A stretch of DNA of 64,000 nucleotides. Source: Capnocytophaga bilenii (GTDB taxonomy: Bacteria > Bacteroidota > Bacteroidia > Flavobacteriales > Flavobacteriaceae). The notes beneath the pieces were generated by a model. The model made no database searches. It worked only from the letters and a program-made list of their open reading frames with translations, and had not been told where the DNA came from. The DNA is taken from the NCBI RefSeq assembly GCF_017565765.1, contig NZ_JAGDYP010000002.1, forward strand, positions 372,001 to 436,000, written 5' to 3'. Each line of letters begins with the position of its first letter. The stretch's first letter is position 1. The position numbers and the translations under genes were made by a program. This document shows, one piece after another, positions 1 through 8,988 of this stretch.

Positions 1-1026
1 ACTACCTATACCTATAATGAGCCCTGCAAACGTCCAAATAGCTATGATAAGTGCCTTTTTAGGCTTAGTACGCTCATTGGGTACACTTACAGGTTCTATA
101 ATGGTAAAAATAGGTTGATCTTCTTTTAGTTTGATACGTTTGGTTTCCAACTGTTTGGCTAACTCTGTATAAACGCTAAAAGCGAGGTTGTATTCCGCTT
201 GCAGTTGTTGTAGCCTTGTTTGTGGTAAATTACTAAACAAGTTGCGGTTTTGGTCTTGAAACTGAGCTACAGCATATTGTTTAGATTTGAAGTCTTTTTC
301 AGCTTCTATACAACGTTTTGCTACAAAATCATATTCCTCTTTGGCTTTTTGCAGTTTAAAGCTGGTTACTACTTCTTGCAACAGTCGCTGAGCATTTTGT
401 AACATCTGTGCAGCGGGCAAGGCTTCAGGCATCCTAAACGATAGATTTATATAACCATCCTTCTCGTTTATATCTAAACTTATATGCCCTCCGATACTAT
501 TGAGGATACCTCTTTCTTCAGGAGTGAGGGTTGTAATAATAGTGTCATTTACTCCAGTAGTAGGAGCTGTTGTTGCTGCTGGTTTGCTTCTAAATATACC
601 CATAATACGTCCCATTAGGCTGGGTTTGCTATATTTAGTGAGGTACTCTTCATAGGTAATGTCATTAGGCAAATCTTTAAATGTAAGCTTGGTTTGTACT
701 AATTGCTTCCTAAAAGGGATACTTGCTATAATTTTATCGTAACTTTTTAAAGGTATAGCCTCTGAAGAACTACCACTTAAGTTAATACCTGCTAAAGCCG
801 CCAAGCCTCCTAAACCACCACTACCTCCTTTGTCAGAAGTTTGTGGAAGCATAATAGTAGTAGCTGTATATTCGTTGTCGGCAGTGAGGGCTGCTACCAC
901 TCCTATTATCAGGAATAGTAAGGTGAATATAGCTATTCGTTTTTTTGCTTTTAATATCTTATTGAGCAGAGCCAACAAGTCTATTTCGTCTTCTTTATCA
1001 GTGAGTTGTTCGTTTGTTACTGCCAT
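1..1026 (-). CDS. Wzz/chain-length-determinant family protein (partial, C-terminus outside window)
   Basis: The reading frame is open from the ATG at 1026 down to base 1, giving 342 codons with the C-terminal end beyond the window. An N-terminal hydrophobic segment (near residues 33-52) follows a charged cytoplasmic start. A long, largely hydrophilic region with coiled-coil character comes next, and a second hydrophobic segment (ALIIAIWTFAGLIIGI) starts just before the cut. This two-helix periplasmic-loop layout is that of polysaccharide co-polymerases, which set chain length during capsule, O-antigen or exopolysaccharide export. Its start lies 5 bases after the stop of the SLBB export gene, so the two form a tight operon of an outer-membrane channel and an inner-membrane co-polymerase. 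No kinase domain is visible in the part seen. Family call is confident; the polymer is unknown. Confidence 0.8.
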   Translation of the reverse strand, partial: MAVTNEQLTDKEDEIDLLALLNKILKAKKRIAIFTLLFLIIGVVAALTADNEYTATTIMLPQTSDKGGSGGLGGLAALAGINLSGSSSEAIPLKSYDKIIASIPFRKQLVQTKLTFKDLPNDITYEEYLTKYSKPSLMGRIMGIFRSKPAATTAPTTGVNDTIITTLTPEERGILNSIGGHISLDINEKDGYINLSFRMPEALPAAQMLQNAQRLLQEVVTSFKLQKAKEEYDFVAKRCIEAEKDFKSKQYAVAQFQDQNRNLFSNLPQTRLQQLQAEYNLAFSVYTELAKQLETKRIKLKEDQPIFTIIEPVSVPNERTKPKKALIIAIWTFAGLIIGIGS

Positions 1027-1031
1027 ACTAT

Positions 1032-3515
1032 TTATTTTATTACATTGTAAATTAATACACCCATAGTAGTGATTGCCGAGATAATACCAATAGTTTCACC
1101 AGTAGTCATTTGTTTGCGTTCTGGTTTGGTAGGAACTATGATAATAGCTCCTGGTTCCAATTTAGGATAGTTGTTAAAGAACAATGATCTACGTGTAGAT
1201 TTAATACTTCCGTTGGCATAGAGTACATAGATAGCATTTCGTTTAGAAAGATTAGAAAAACCACCCGCTTGGTCTATATACTGCCTAAGAGAGGTGCCTT
1301 TTTGGTAGCGCACCATTGAAGGTGCTAATACTTCTCCACGTATTTCTACTGTTTGCTTTTCTGAAGGTACTAATATTTTATCACCTTCGCTAAGTAACAA
1401 GTCGTACTTGCTGTGTTTGTTTTTTAGTATTTTATTTATGTTTAAGCCTATGCGGTATTCATTGGTGGTCTTAACTATCTTTTTTAATGATTTACCTTTA
1501 GCATCGCTCGCATCACTCTCAGCATCTACTAAATCTTCCAAGAAATCTTCTTGTTGTAAATCTCCTTCATCTGTTTTTTTGCGCACCAAAGTCACTCCCT
1601 GCTTATAAGCAAACGGCGTAAAACCTCCAGCTCGTTCCAACAAGTCTGAAATGCGTTCGCTTTTAGACTCTATGCTATATATACCAGGGTATAATACCTC
1701 GCCCATCACAGATACCGTCTGCATTGGGGTAAAACCTTTTTGGTAACGCACCGATACCAAGTCATTGGGTTGTAGAGCCATTCCTTCACCTTGAGGTATC
1801 AATTCATTGTTAGTAGATACCTTAAACGTCTGGCTTAGTTTTGTAAAACTGCCGTCATTAAGTTCTCGAAACACCTCTATTGTTGAAGGGTCAGCACCAT
1901 TAGAGAGCCCTCCTGCTAAGAGTATCGCATCTTCTACGGTCATATTCTCCATATAAGGCAATTCTTTAGGAGTATTTACAGCTCCATCTACCTTTACAAA
2001 GCGTTTGTATTGTAAGGCATCTTTGTAGAAAATATGAATACTATCATTGTCTTTTAGGGGTATTTCGGTATTCTTTTCTAATAATTCTTTTACTGAGAAG
2101 CTCAGTGTTTGGTAATCTGTTTTGTTTTCGGTACGGAAGATGAGTCCTTTGTTGAGCGAAGCATCTTTTTTCACACCATTAGCTCTGTTGATAAGGTCAA
2201 GGGCAGTCATTCCGTCTTTAAACTCATATACCCCAGGTTGATACACAGCACCGCCTATGCTCAGTCTGTTTTGGTATTCTTTAGTGATAGAATGCACTTT
2301 TAGCCTATCCCCATTTTCCATTTTCAGTTTTGATATTTCTGAAAAAGCAATTTCTTTTACTTCGCGTTTAGCGTTGTTTATACGTTCTAGCACAAGTGTA
2401 TTGGTGAAAGCATCCGAAGTAAACCCTCCAAAAAAGCTTACCAAATTAGCTAAAGTTTCACTATCTAAAGTTTCATAGAAACCTTGTCGTTTTACTTCGC
2501 CTTCCACCCATATACGGTTTTTGTAAGGCGGCACTATCAGCACGTCTTGGTCTTGCAATCCTAAATTGCCTTTTTCAGAACCATTGAGAAGAAATTGGTA
2601 AATATCAAAAGTAGCTATTTTCTTGCCCCCTCTGAAAAGGTTTACTTCCCTAAACGATCCATTTTGCGAAGGACCCCCACAAGCATATAAAGCGTTAAGC
2701 ACTGTTGAAAGCGAACTTAGTGAATAAGTTCCTGGTACTACCACCTCGCCTATGATATTAACCTTCACGGTACGTACCTGACTGATGGTTACCCCTGTAT
2801 ATATCTTGGCATAGCTGCCATCAGGAGCAGAGATACCCGAATAGATACGTTTTAAGGCACTGTTTATTTTTGCTTTAGTGTCTGAGAATGAAAGTCCACC
2901 TACGTGTATACGTCCTACTCCGTTCAAGAAAATGTTCCCTTCAGCATCTACTTTTTGTCTAAAGTTCCCTTCGGTAGCACCCCACACTTCTACTAATAAC
3001 TCATCGCCAGGACCTATTTGGTAGTTGTCAGGGGTGGGCATATTAAGGTTAGGAGTAAATGATATTTTAGGGTTTTTAAAGAAATCTAAGCCAAAGATTG
3101 CCTTATTTTTATCGTCCCCTTTAGTCGCAAGTTTTCTTTTATCTTCATTACCTGTATAGCCAAAAATGTCTTCTTCATCAGCAGGTTTTCTCATTTTATC
3201 AGTAGCAGCAGTAGGAGCATTGTTTTTTACATTGCTAAGTTGCATAATGCGCTGCCTTAGTTTCATAGCTTGCATCTCTTGCATACCACGAGCGCGAGCC
3301 ATAGCTATAAGCTGATCTACAGTGTAGCCCTGAGCTTGCGCTCGTGCCCACATAGTCTGTACTTGTGTATCCGACAAGTTGTCTACATTCACCTGTGTGA
3401 TGTCTACATTGTTAGCAGCTGCTTTCTCATCTACTTGAGCAATAACTATAGAAAAACCTAATAGAAAGCAACTTAAAAGAAATTTTAATCTCAACATTTT
3501 CTTGAACAAAAACAA
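1032..3515 (-). CDS. SLBB-domain polysaccharide export outer-membrane protein (Wza-like)
   Basis: An 827-residue secreted protein with an N-terminal signal sequence (FLLSCFLLGFSIVIAQ). The Poly_export (Wza N-terminal) motif NYQIGPGDELLVEVWG is near residue 165. Several SLBB repeats follow, recognisable as repeated V-x-GEVxxPGxY blocks (IGEVVVPGTYSL, MGEVLYPGIYSI, RGEVLAPSMV). A short hydrophobic segment near the C-terminus (TIGIISAITTMGVLIYNV) ends the protein. It is longer than E. coli Wza (about 380 residues) because of the extra SLBB repeats, which is common in Bacteroidota. It probably forms the export channel working with the Wzz-like protein downstream. A TAnnTTTG element lies just upstream of its start. 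Confidence 0.85.
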   Translation of the reverse strand: MFLFKKMLRLKFLLSCFLLGFSIVIAQVDEKAAANNVDITQVNVDNLSDTQVQTMWARAQAQGYTVDQLIAMARARGMQEMQAMKLRQRIMQLSNVKNNAPTAATDKMRKPADEEDIFGYTGNEDKRKLATKGDDKNKAIFGLDFFKNPKISFTPNLNMPTPDNYQIGPGDELLVEVWGATEGNFRQKVDAEGNIFLNGVGRIHVGGLSFSDTKAKINSALKRIYSGISAPDGSYAKIYTGVTISQVRTVKVNIIGEVVVPGTYSLSSLSTVLNALYACGGPSQNGSFREVNLFRGGKKIATFDIYQFLLNGSEKGNLGLQDQDVLIVPPYKNRIWVEGEVKRQGFYETLDSETLANLVSFFGGFTSDAFTNTLVLERINNAKREVKEIAFSEISKLKMENGDRLKVHSITKEYQNRLSIGGAVYQPGVYEFKDGMTALDLINRANGVKKDASLNKGLIFRTENKTDYQTLSFSVKELLEKNTEIPLKDNDSIHIFYKDALQYKRFVKVDGAVNTPKELPYMENMTVEDAILLAGGLSNGADPSTIEVFRELNDGSFTKLSQTFKVSTNNELIPQGEGMALQPNDLVSVRYQKGFTPMQTVSVMGEVLYPGIYSIESKSERISDLLERAGGFTPFAYKQGVTLVRKKTDEGDLQQEDFLEDLVDAESDASDAKGKSLKKIVKTTNEYRIGLNINKILKNKHSKYDLLLSEGDKILVPSEKQTVEIRGEVLAPSMVRYQKGTSLRQYIDQAGGFSNLSKRNAIYVLYANGSIKSTRRSLFFNNYPKLEPGAIIIVPTKPERKQMTTGETIGIISAITTMGVLIYNVIK

Positions 3516-3524
3516 TTACGGCTG

Positions 3525-3532
3525 CAAAATTA
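3525..3532 (-). promoter_or_regulatory. Bacteroidota-type -7 element for the polysaccharide export operon
   Basis: On the minus strand this reads TAATTTTG followed by C, matching the flavobacterial sigma-A -7 consensus TAnnTTTG. It lies about 10 bases upstream of the annotated ATG at 3515, so the leader would be very short, or the true start may be the next in-frame ATG (MLRLKFLL, seven codons in). Confidence 0.5.
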
Positions 3533-3574
3533 CATCTTTTTTTGCAATTAACTGCTATACTTTATCTTTTTTAT

Positions 3575-4768
3575 TTATTTTTTAGTATTATTCACATTTT
3601 CAGTTTGATACTTTGCTTTTTTGCTACCCTCATACATTCTGTATTGTAGCAAGCGGCTTTCTAGCTTGCCGTTGTATAGCTTTATTTTGCGTGAAGGGCG
3701 CAAGCCTACGAACTTCATTCCCTCAAGGTTTGAGGTGATAAACCACGCATCAGTGTTGGGGTAATGGTTTTTCAGTGTATCGCCTATTGAGGCGTATAGT
3801 TTTTCGGTATCAATAGGCAATCGCTCATTGTAGGGCGGATTGAAAACGATGTGCAAAGGAGCTTCTTTGTTTTCTTTTTTGGTGGTAAAAAAGTCTTTTT
3901 GTTCAATGGTTACATATTGAGCCAAATCGGCATTGCGTAGGTTATCTTTAGCTTTCATCACTGCCGAAGGAGCTTTGTCGTACCCCACTATGCGATGGTG
4001 AAACTCACGCATTTTCTTGATACAACTATTGAAGATTACATCAAAAAGTTTCTGGTCGAAGTCGTTCCAGCGTTCAAAAGCAAATTCTTTGCGATGGATA
4101 TTAGCAGGAATATTGCAAGCTATCATAGCAGCCTCTATCAGGAAAGTGCCGCTACCACACATCGGGTCTAAAAAGTCACACTGCCCATCCCAGCCACTCA
4201 TTAAGAGGATGCCAGCAGCAAGTACCTCGTTGATAGGTGCGATATTAGTAGCCATACGATAGCCCCGTTGGTGCAGCGAATTGCCTGAACTATCAAGAGA
4301 GACGATTACCTCGTTGCGCTGAATATGGATATGCAACTGCACATCGGGGTGGTGTATATCTACATTAGGACGCTTGCCTGTACGCGCTCTAAAAGCATCA
4401 ACTATGGCATCTTTAGCTTTCAGTGCTACGTATTGAGTATGATTGAAAAGCTCTGTTTGCAAAGTTGCCGAAATAGCAAAAGTTTGGTTAACCCCCAAAT
4501 ATTCTTCCCAATCAAATTCGTAAAGTTTGCGGTAGTATTCCTCTTCCGAACGCACGTAGAAAGAAGCAATAGGCTTGAGTATCTTCAGAGCTGTACGTAG
4601 GCACAAATTGGCTTTATACATAAAACCTTTATCGCCTACAAACTCTACACTACGAACGCCCTTTACTACTTTCATAGCTCCTAAATTCTGCAATTCTTCT
4701 GCCAATATATCTTCAAAACCAAAGAAGGTCTTGGCTAACATTTTATAATTTTTATCCATAAACTTCAA
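3575..4768 (-). CDS. THUMP-domain class I rRNA methyltransferase (RlmL N-terminal-like)
   Basis: A 397-residue protein. The N-terminal third resembles a ferredoxin-like plus THUMP RNA-binding region, with the typical opening AKTFFGFEDILAEELQNLG. The C-terminal half is a Rossmann methyltransferase with the SAM motif DPMCGSGTFLIEAA and the catalytic FNPPYNERL motif, which marks exocyclic-amine N-methylation of guanine. By family it corresponds to the m2G2445-forming half of E. coli RlmL (23S rRNA); the second RlmK-like domain is absent, as is usual for the shorter enzymes of this group. A -7 promoter element at 4777-4784 is so close that translation may begin at the internal Met 4 (MDKNYKM, 4759) instead. 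Substrate position is inferred from family only. Confidence 0.85.
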   Translation of the reverse strand: MKFMDKNYKMLAKTFFGFEDILAEELQNLGAMKVVKGVRSVEFVGDKGFMYKANLCLRTALKILKPIASFYVRSEEEYYRKLYEFDWEEYLGVNQTFAISATLQTELFNHTQYVALKAKDAIVDAFRARTGKRPNVDIHHPDVQLHIHIQRNEVIVSLDSSGNSLHQRGYRMATNIAPINEVLAAGILLMSGWDGQCDFLDPMCGSGTFLIEAAMIACNIPANIHRKEFAFERWNDFDQKLFDVIFNSCIKKMREFHHRIVGYDKAPSAVMKAKDNLRNADLAQYVTIEQKDFFTTKKENKEAPLHIVFNPPYNERLPIDTEKLYASIGDTLKNHYPNTDAWFITSNLEGMKFVGLRPSRKIKLYNGKLESRLLQYRMYEGSKKAKYQTENVNNTKK

Positions 4769-4776
4769 ATTTACCG

Positions 4777-4784
4777 CAAATATA
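4777..4784 (-). promoter_or_regulatory. -7 element for the rRNA methyltransferase gene
   Basis: The minus strand reads TATATTTG then C, a match to TAnnTTTG. Transcription would begin near 4770, almost at the annotated ATG (4768), which argues for the internal start at 4759. Confidence 0.5.
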
Positions 4785-4823
4785 TATTATTTTTGTCAGC
4801 TGAAAAAATAAAAATAATAAAAA

Positions 4824-6056
4824 ATGAATTTACTACATACTGCCGATTGGCATTTAGGGCAAACCTTTTACCAATACGACCGCTATCACGAGCACGAGCA
4901 TTTTCTCAATTGGTTATTACAAACTATTGAAAATCAGAAGATAGACGTGTTGCTCATCAGCGGTGATGTATTTGATACGGCAAACCCTGCGGTAGAGTCG
5001 CTTAGGTTGTTTTATCATTTTTTGCATCGGGCAATCACTCGTTTTCCTCAGCTACAAATTATTGCTACCGCAGGCAACCACGATTCGCCTGTGCGTTTAG
5101 AGATGCCTCAGCCACTTTTAGAGGATACACGTGTGCACCTCATCGGACACGTAAGGCGCAATCTCCAAAAGCAGATAGATTACGATTCGCTTATCATTCC
5201 GCTTTACAAAGGTGATACTATTGTTGCTTACTGCCTTGCTGTTCCCTTTTTGCGTTTGGGCGACTATCCTAAAAACGAAGAGCAAACTCCCAATTACGCC
5301 AAAGGGGTTACGCTTTTTTACAACCAAATTACCCAACGAGCTTTGACAATAGCACAAGACAAACCGCTGATAGCTATGGGGCATTTGCACGCCACAGGTG
5401 CTGAAGTGAGCGATGACGATACTGCCGAACGCCCTATTATCGGTGGGATAGAAGGGGTGCAGACAACCGCTTTCCCTACTCAATTGCAGTACGTAGCATT
5501 GGGGCATATTCACAAGGCACAGGCTTTAGGAGGCAAAGAGTATATTCGCTATAGTGGAAGTCCGTTGCCTCTTTCTTTTGCCGAACGCAATTACAATCAT
5601 CAGGTAGTGTGTATACAGCTGATAGAGAATAAAATACAGCACATACAACCCCTTGCCGTGCCATTACACACCCCGTTACTCAGTGTTCCTGCACAACATC
5701 AAAACCCCGAAAAGGTACTCCAAGCACTTCAAGCACTGCCTGAAAGTGCCGTTACAAATAGTGAGCCTCTGCCTTTTTTAGAAGTGAAAGTACTCCTTAA
5801 CGAACCTTCACCGGAACTCAAAAGTGAAATACTAAAAGCCATCGGCAACAAACACGTACGTTTGGCACGCATAGATGTACGTTTGCAGCAAGGTGAAAAC
5901 GATGCTGAAGCTCCATTGCAAAGCGAACTCGCCCTCAACGACTTACAGCCCATAGACGTGCTAAAACAAATTTATGAAAAGAAGTTTCATACTTCTCTTC
6001 CAGAACGCTATGAAGCCCTTTTTGAAGAAGCATTGGCGTTGGTACTTAGTAGTTAG
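4824..6056 (+). CDS. sbcD: Exonuclease SbcCD subunit D
   Basis: A 410-residue metallophosphoesterase. All Mre11/SbcD motifs are visible in order: HTADWHLGQ (residues 5-13), SGDVFDTA (about 47-54), AGNHDSPVRLE (about 82-92), MGHLHATG (about 188) and LGHIHKAQ (about 226), which together bind two Mn ions. SbcD with the ATPase SbcC opens DNA hairpins and trims protein-blocked ends. In most genomes sbcC follows directly. Here it does not: the next 250 bases are repeats, then a small antitoxin and a terC-like gene. So sbcC must be elsewhere or lost. Start ATG is the only sensible one, as the first motif begins at residue 5. Confidence 0.93.
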   Translation: MNLLHTADWHLGQTFYQYDRYHEHEHFLNWLLQTIENQKIDVLLISGDVFDTANPAVESLRLFYHFLHRAITRFPQLQIIATAGNHDSPVRLEMPQPLLEDTRVHLIGHVRRNLQKQIDYDSLIIPLYKGDTIVAYCLAVPFLRLGDYPKNEEQTPNYAKGVTLFYNQITQRALTIAQDKPLIAMGHLHATGAEVSDDDTAERPIIGGIEGVQTTAFPTQLQYVALGHIHKAQALGGKEYIRYSGSPLPLSFAERNYNHQVVCIQLIENKIQHIQPLAVPLHTPLLSVPAQHQNPEKVLQALQALPESAVTNSEPLPFLEVKVLLNEPSPELKSEILKAIGNKHVRLARIDVRLQQGENDAEAPLQSELALNDLQPIDVLKQIYEKKFHTSLPERYEALFEEALALVLSS

Positions 6057-6274
6057 CTCGCTCGGTGCGAGCCGCACAAACTTTTATTTTTCGGTGCGAG
6101 CCGCACGAGCTTATCCTTCGTCACATACTCGGCTGCACCAGCCCGCCGACTTTCCTTCGCTTATCCTTCGCTTATCCTTCGCTCAACCTTCGCTCAAGAT
6201 TCGGGGGAGCTTGTCAGGGAATTGGCGTGGGAACGAAATTAATCATTAAACATTGATAATTAAACATTATTTTG
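6057..6274. repeat. Intergenic short repeats (cggtgcgagccgcac and cttatccttcg units)
   Basis: Downstream of sbcD the sequence cggtgcgagccgcac appears twice (about 6063 and 6095), and a relative recurs at 60068 (gtacgagccgcacgggct). From about 6105 to 6195 the unit (ct)tatccttcg is repeated several times, merging into ctcaaccttcgctcaag. The same tatccttcgctt word is seen again at about 48650. No reading frame here looks coding. This is the place where sbcC would normally start. Confidence 0.6.
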
Positions 6275-6282
6275 TACCTTTG
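6275..6282 (+). promoter_or_regulatory. -7 element upstream of the orphan antitoxin
   Basis: TACCTTTG followed by C matches TAnnTTTG and lies 24 bases before the ATG at 6307, an ordinary spacing in Flavobacteriia. Confidence 0.55.
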
Positions 6283-6306
6283 CCCTGTAAATAAAGATAA
6301 TAGAAA

Positions 6307-6537
6307 ATGAATGCAATTTTAACCTCACCTCCACAAGGAATTTCTATAGAAAATGCTTTAAATATACTCAGAAGCCTTAACTTTAATATTCTTAATGTTG
6401 AAGAACTAAATACAAAAAAAGATATTCCCAACCAAGAAACAAAAGAAGCTATGGCTGAGGCTGAAAAATTGATAAAGGATAAAGAAACGCCTTTCTATGA
6501 TAATGTTGATGATTTTTTTGCATTCTTAAAAAACTAA
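6307..6537 (+). CDS. Orphan RelB/DinJ-like antitoxin (76 aa)
   Basis: A small protein whose second half is typical of type II antitoxins of the RelB/DinJ kind: IPNQETKEAMAEAEKLI followed by a short linker and an acidic-aromatic tail, NVDDFFAFLKN. Such tails wrap a RelE-fold toxin. No toxin reading frame follows: only 17 bases separate the stop from the terC-like gene. It has its own -7 element. Either the toxin has been lost, or the protein acts alone or against a toxin encoded elsewhere. Assignment rests on motif resemblance only. Confidence 0.55.
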   Translation: MNAILTSPPQGISIENALNILRSLNFNILNVEELNTKKDIPNQETKEAMAEAEKLIKDKETPFYDNVDDFFAFLKN

Positions 6538-6554
6538 ACTTAAACACTAATTAA

Positions 6555-7334
6555 ATGGAAGTACTTTTTACTGCCGATGCCCTTGTGGCTCTTATTACCC
6601 TTACTTTTCTTGAAATTGTATTAGGGATTGATAATGTGATATTTATATCAATAGTAACGGGAAAATTACCCGAAAATAAACGCAAACGCGCTACTCGTAT
6701 AGGGTTATTCTTAGCAATGTTTTTGCGTATTGCCCTGCTGTTGGGTATCTCGGTGTTAGTAAAACTTAAAGACCCTCTGTTTTCTATTGATTGGGGGTGG
6801 TTCTCGGCACACTTCAACGGGCAAGCTCTTATTTTATTAAGTGGAGGTATCTTTTTGCTCTACAAATCTACCAAAGAAATACACGCTAAAGTTAATCACA
6901 TTGAGCATGTTACCGAATCGGATGCTCCAAAAGCAAATCAACACGCTTCTTTAGGAGGGGTTATTGCCCAAATATTGCTCATAGACCTTATTTTTTCGTT
7001 AGATAGTATCCTCACTGCGGTAGGTATGACCAATGGTTTGGGCGGGGCTATTTATATAATGATTGCTGCAGTAGTGCTTTCAGTAGCTATAATGATGCAG
7101 TTTGCTACTCCAGTAGGCAACTTCGTAAATCGCAACCCATCTATCCAAATATTAGCTCTTTCGTTTTTGATACTTATCGGCTTTATGTTAGTAACCGAAA
7201 GTATGCACCTTTCAGAAGCTGTATTGGCAGGACAAACTGTAGGAGCTGTACCTAAAGGATATTTGTATTTTGCCATAGCCTTCTCTTTAGGGGTAGAATT
7301 TTTGAATATGAGAATGAGGAAGAAAGGACAGTAA
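6555..7334 (+). CDS. TerC-family integral membrane protein
   Basis: A 259-residue polytopic protein with about seven membrane segments. It shows the TerC-family acidic membrane motifs LEIVLGIDNVIFISI (about residues 20-34) and LLIDLIFSLDSILTAVGM (about 139-156), in which Asp, Glu and Asn residues lie inside helices and are thought to bind metal ions. TerC-family proteins are linked to metal efflux (Mn), often as helpers of secreted metalloenzymes; tellurite resistance in the strict sense needs other ter genes, which are not here. It lies between the orphan antitoxin and a toxin-antitoxin pair, with 17 bases to each side. Confidence 0.88.
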   Translation: MEVLFTADALVALITLTFLEIVLGIDNVIFISIVTGKLPENKRKRATRIGLFLAMFLRIALLLGISVLVKLKDPLFSIDWGWFSAHFNGQALILLSGGIFLLYKSTKEIHAKVNHIEHVTESDAPKANQHASLGGVIAQILLIDLIFSLDSILTAVGMTNGLGGAIYIMIAAVVLSVAIMMQFATPVGNFVNRNPSIQILALSFLILIGFMLVTESMHLSEAVLAGQTVGAVPKGYLYFAIAFSLGVEFLNMRMRKKGQ

Positions 7335-7350
7335 TAAAAAATAATGTTTT

Positions 7351-7560
7351 ATGAATGCAATAGAAATTGAAGAAACAATAGTTTCAAAAGAAGTAAGAAA
7401 TATAAAAAGTGTATTTAATGATGATACACTTACTGAAAAAGAGCTTTTAGAAATAGAACTTTCTAAAAAAGAGACACGTGCGGGTTTGTGGTTTAGTCAT
7501 TCAGAAGTACAAAAAGATGCAAGGGAGCGTTATGGAAGTGAGATGGTCGTTAAGGGCTAG
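7351..7560 (+). CDS. Antitoxin of a RelE/ParE-type toxin-antitoxin pair (69 aa)
   Basis: An acidic-basic 69-residue protein directly upstream of, and overlapping by 29 bases, a RelE/ParE-fold toxin gene. Order (antitoxin first), size and overlap are those of type II toxin-antitoxin operons. It begins 16 bases after the terC-like stop. I see no recognisable DNA-binding fold signature, so the antitoxin family is not assigned; the call leans on the toxin partner. Confidence 0.6.
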   Translation: MNAIEIEETIVSKEVRNIKSVFNDDTLTEKELLEIELSKKETRAGLWFSHSEVQKDARERYGSEMVVKG

Positions 7561-7822
7561 AATAAATTATCTTGACACCCTTGATTTTTGGTATAGACAT
7601 AATAAATCATATGCTTATTCTCAGAAAATTATAGACGCTGTAGACGCTCTTGAAAAAGAACTGAAAGAAACTCCTTATTTCTTAGCAAATTATATAGAGC
7701 ATTTAGAATTATATAAGAAGAGCTTTCTTAATTATAAATTTGCAGTATATTATGAAGTTTTGGAAGAGGAAGGGGTTATATCAATTATACATTTCAGAAG
7801 TAATAAACAAGAGCCTTTGTAA
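7532..7822 (+). CDS. RelE/ParE-family toxin (96 aa)
   Basis: I chose the ATG at 7532 (MEVRWSLRARINYLDTL) rather than the upstream in-frame ATG at 7478, because the RelE/ParE fold begins with this strand and the first 18 codons of the longer frame merely shadow the antitoxin. Family features are the initial beta strand plus helix (VRWSLRARINYLDTLDFW), the long helix IIDAVDALEKELKETP and the final strand IISI-type tail IIHFRSNKQEPL. Toxins of this family either cleave ribosome-bound mRNA or poison gyrase; the sequence alone does not decide which. This is the only apparently intact pair in the window. Confidence 0.72.
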   Translation: MEVRWSLRARINYLDTLDFWYRHNKSYAYSQKIIDAVDALEKELKETPYFLANYIEHLELYKKSFLNYKFAVYYEVLEEEGVISIIHFRSNKQEPL

Positions 7823-7839
7823 TTAAGAAAAGGACAATA

Positions 7840-8970
7840 ATGGAATTTAAAGATATTTTAGGATACGACCACATTAAAGGGTATTTAAAAGCAAGTGTGG
7901 AGGCAGGGCGCATACCACACGCTCAGCTTTTTGTAGCTGCCGAAGGGCAGGGTGCATTGCCTATGGCGATAGCTTATGCCTCACTTCTCTTAGCGGCGAA
8001 TAATCCTAAAGCACAAGCCCAGTGTGCCCAATTAGCACACCCCGATTTGCACTTCGTTTTCCCCACCGCTGCTAACGACAAGGTGAAAAAAGACCCTGTA
8101 AGTTCCTTGTTTATGACCGAGTGGCGTGCTTTTCTGCAAGCGCAACCCTATGGTACTTTGTTTGATTGGCTTACTTATTTGGGGGTAGAAAAAAAACAAG
8201 CTAACATAGGCGTAAACGAAGCCAAAGAAATAACAAGCAAGCTCGCTCTAAAATCATTTGAAGGAGGCTATAAGGTGATGATTATCTGGATGGCTGAAAA
8301 GATGAACGTGCAAACGGCTAATAAACTACTGAAACTTTTAGAAGAACCTCCTGAAAAAACATTGTTTCTGTTGGTTGTTGAAGACGAAAATGCACTGTTG
8401 GACACCATCAAATCGCGCTGCCAGCTACTGCGATTTCCTCCGCTGAGCGAACAGGCTATTAAAGAAGGTATTTTAGCACGAGGGGTCAGTGAAAATAAAG
8501 CTACCCAAATAGCTATCCGCTCACAAGGCAACTTCAACAAAGCTTTGCTACTAATGCAAGACAAAGAAGATGAAGAGGTGGTGTTTGAGCGTTGGTTTAT
8601 AGCGTGGGTGCGAACGGCTTATCGTGCTAAAGGCAATAAAGCCTCTATACACGGACTTTTGCAGTGGAGCGAAGAGGTGAGTGCTACAGGGCGCGAAACT
8701 CAAAAACAATTCTTGCAGTATTGTGCCGAAGTGTTTAGACAAGCATTCTTGTTAAACTATACCGCTACGGGCTTGGTGTATATGCAATTCACCGACCCTA
8801 CTTTCCAGTTACAAAAGTTTGCCCCTTTCATACACGGCAATAATATTGAAAAAATACATAACCTAATAGAAGAAGCTACCTATCACGTAGAGCGTAATGG
8901 CAATGGCAAACTCATCTTTACCGATTTGGCTATCAAGCTAACACGCCTACTACACACTAAAAATAACTAA
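7840..8970 (+). CDS. holB: DNA polymerase III delta-prime subunit (clamp loader)
   Basis: A 376-residue AAA+ clamp-loader subunit. Features are the N-terminal GYDHIKGYLKASVEAGRIPHA block, the loss of a functional Walker A loop (EGQGALPMA in its place, normal for delta-prime), the region with MIIWMAEKMNVQTANKLLKLLEEPPE, and the SRC motif IKSRCQLLRFPPL that carries the arginine finger for the neighbouring ATPase subunit. It helps load the sliding clamp at the replication fork. It lies 17 bases after the toxin gene and 18 bases before purB. The Bacteroidota enzymes lack the zinc-binding Cys cluster of DnaX, as here. Confidence 0.88.
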   Translation: MEFKDILGYDHIKGYLKASVEAGRIPHAQLFVAAEGQGALPMAIAYASLLLAANNPKAQAQCAQLAHPDLHFVFPTAANDKVKKDPVSSLFMTEWRAFLQAQPYGTLFDWLTYLGVEKKQANIGVNEAKEITSKLALKSFEGGYKVMIIWMAEKMNVQTANKLLKLLEEPPEKTLFLLVVEDENALLDTIKSRCQLLRFPPLSEQAIKEGILARGVSENKATQIAIRSQGNFNKALLLMQDKEDEEVVFERWFIAWVRTAYRAKGNKASIHGLLQWSEEVSATGRETQKQFLQYCAEVFRQAFLLNYTATGLVYMQFTDPTFQLQKFAPFIHGNNIEKIHNLIEEATYHVERNGNGKLIFTDLAIKLTRLLHTKNN

Positions 8971-8988
8971 AAAATTAAGATTATAATT

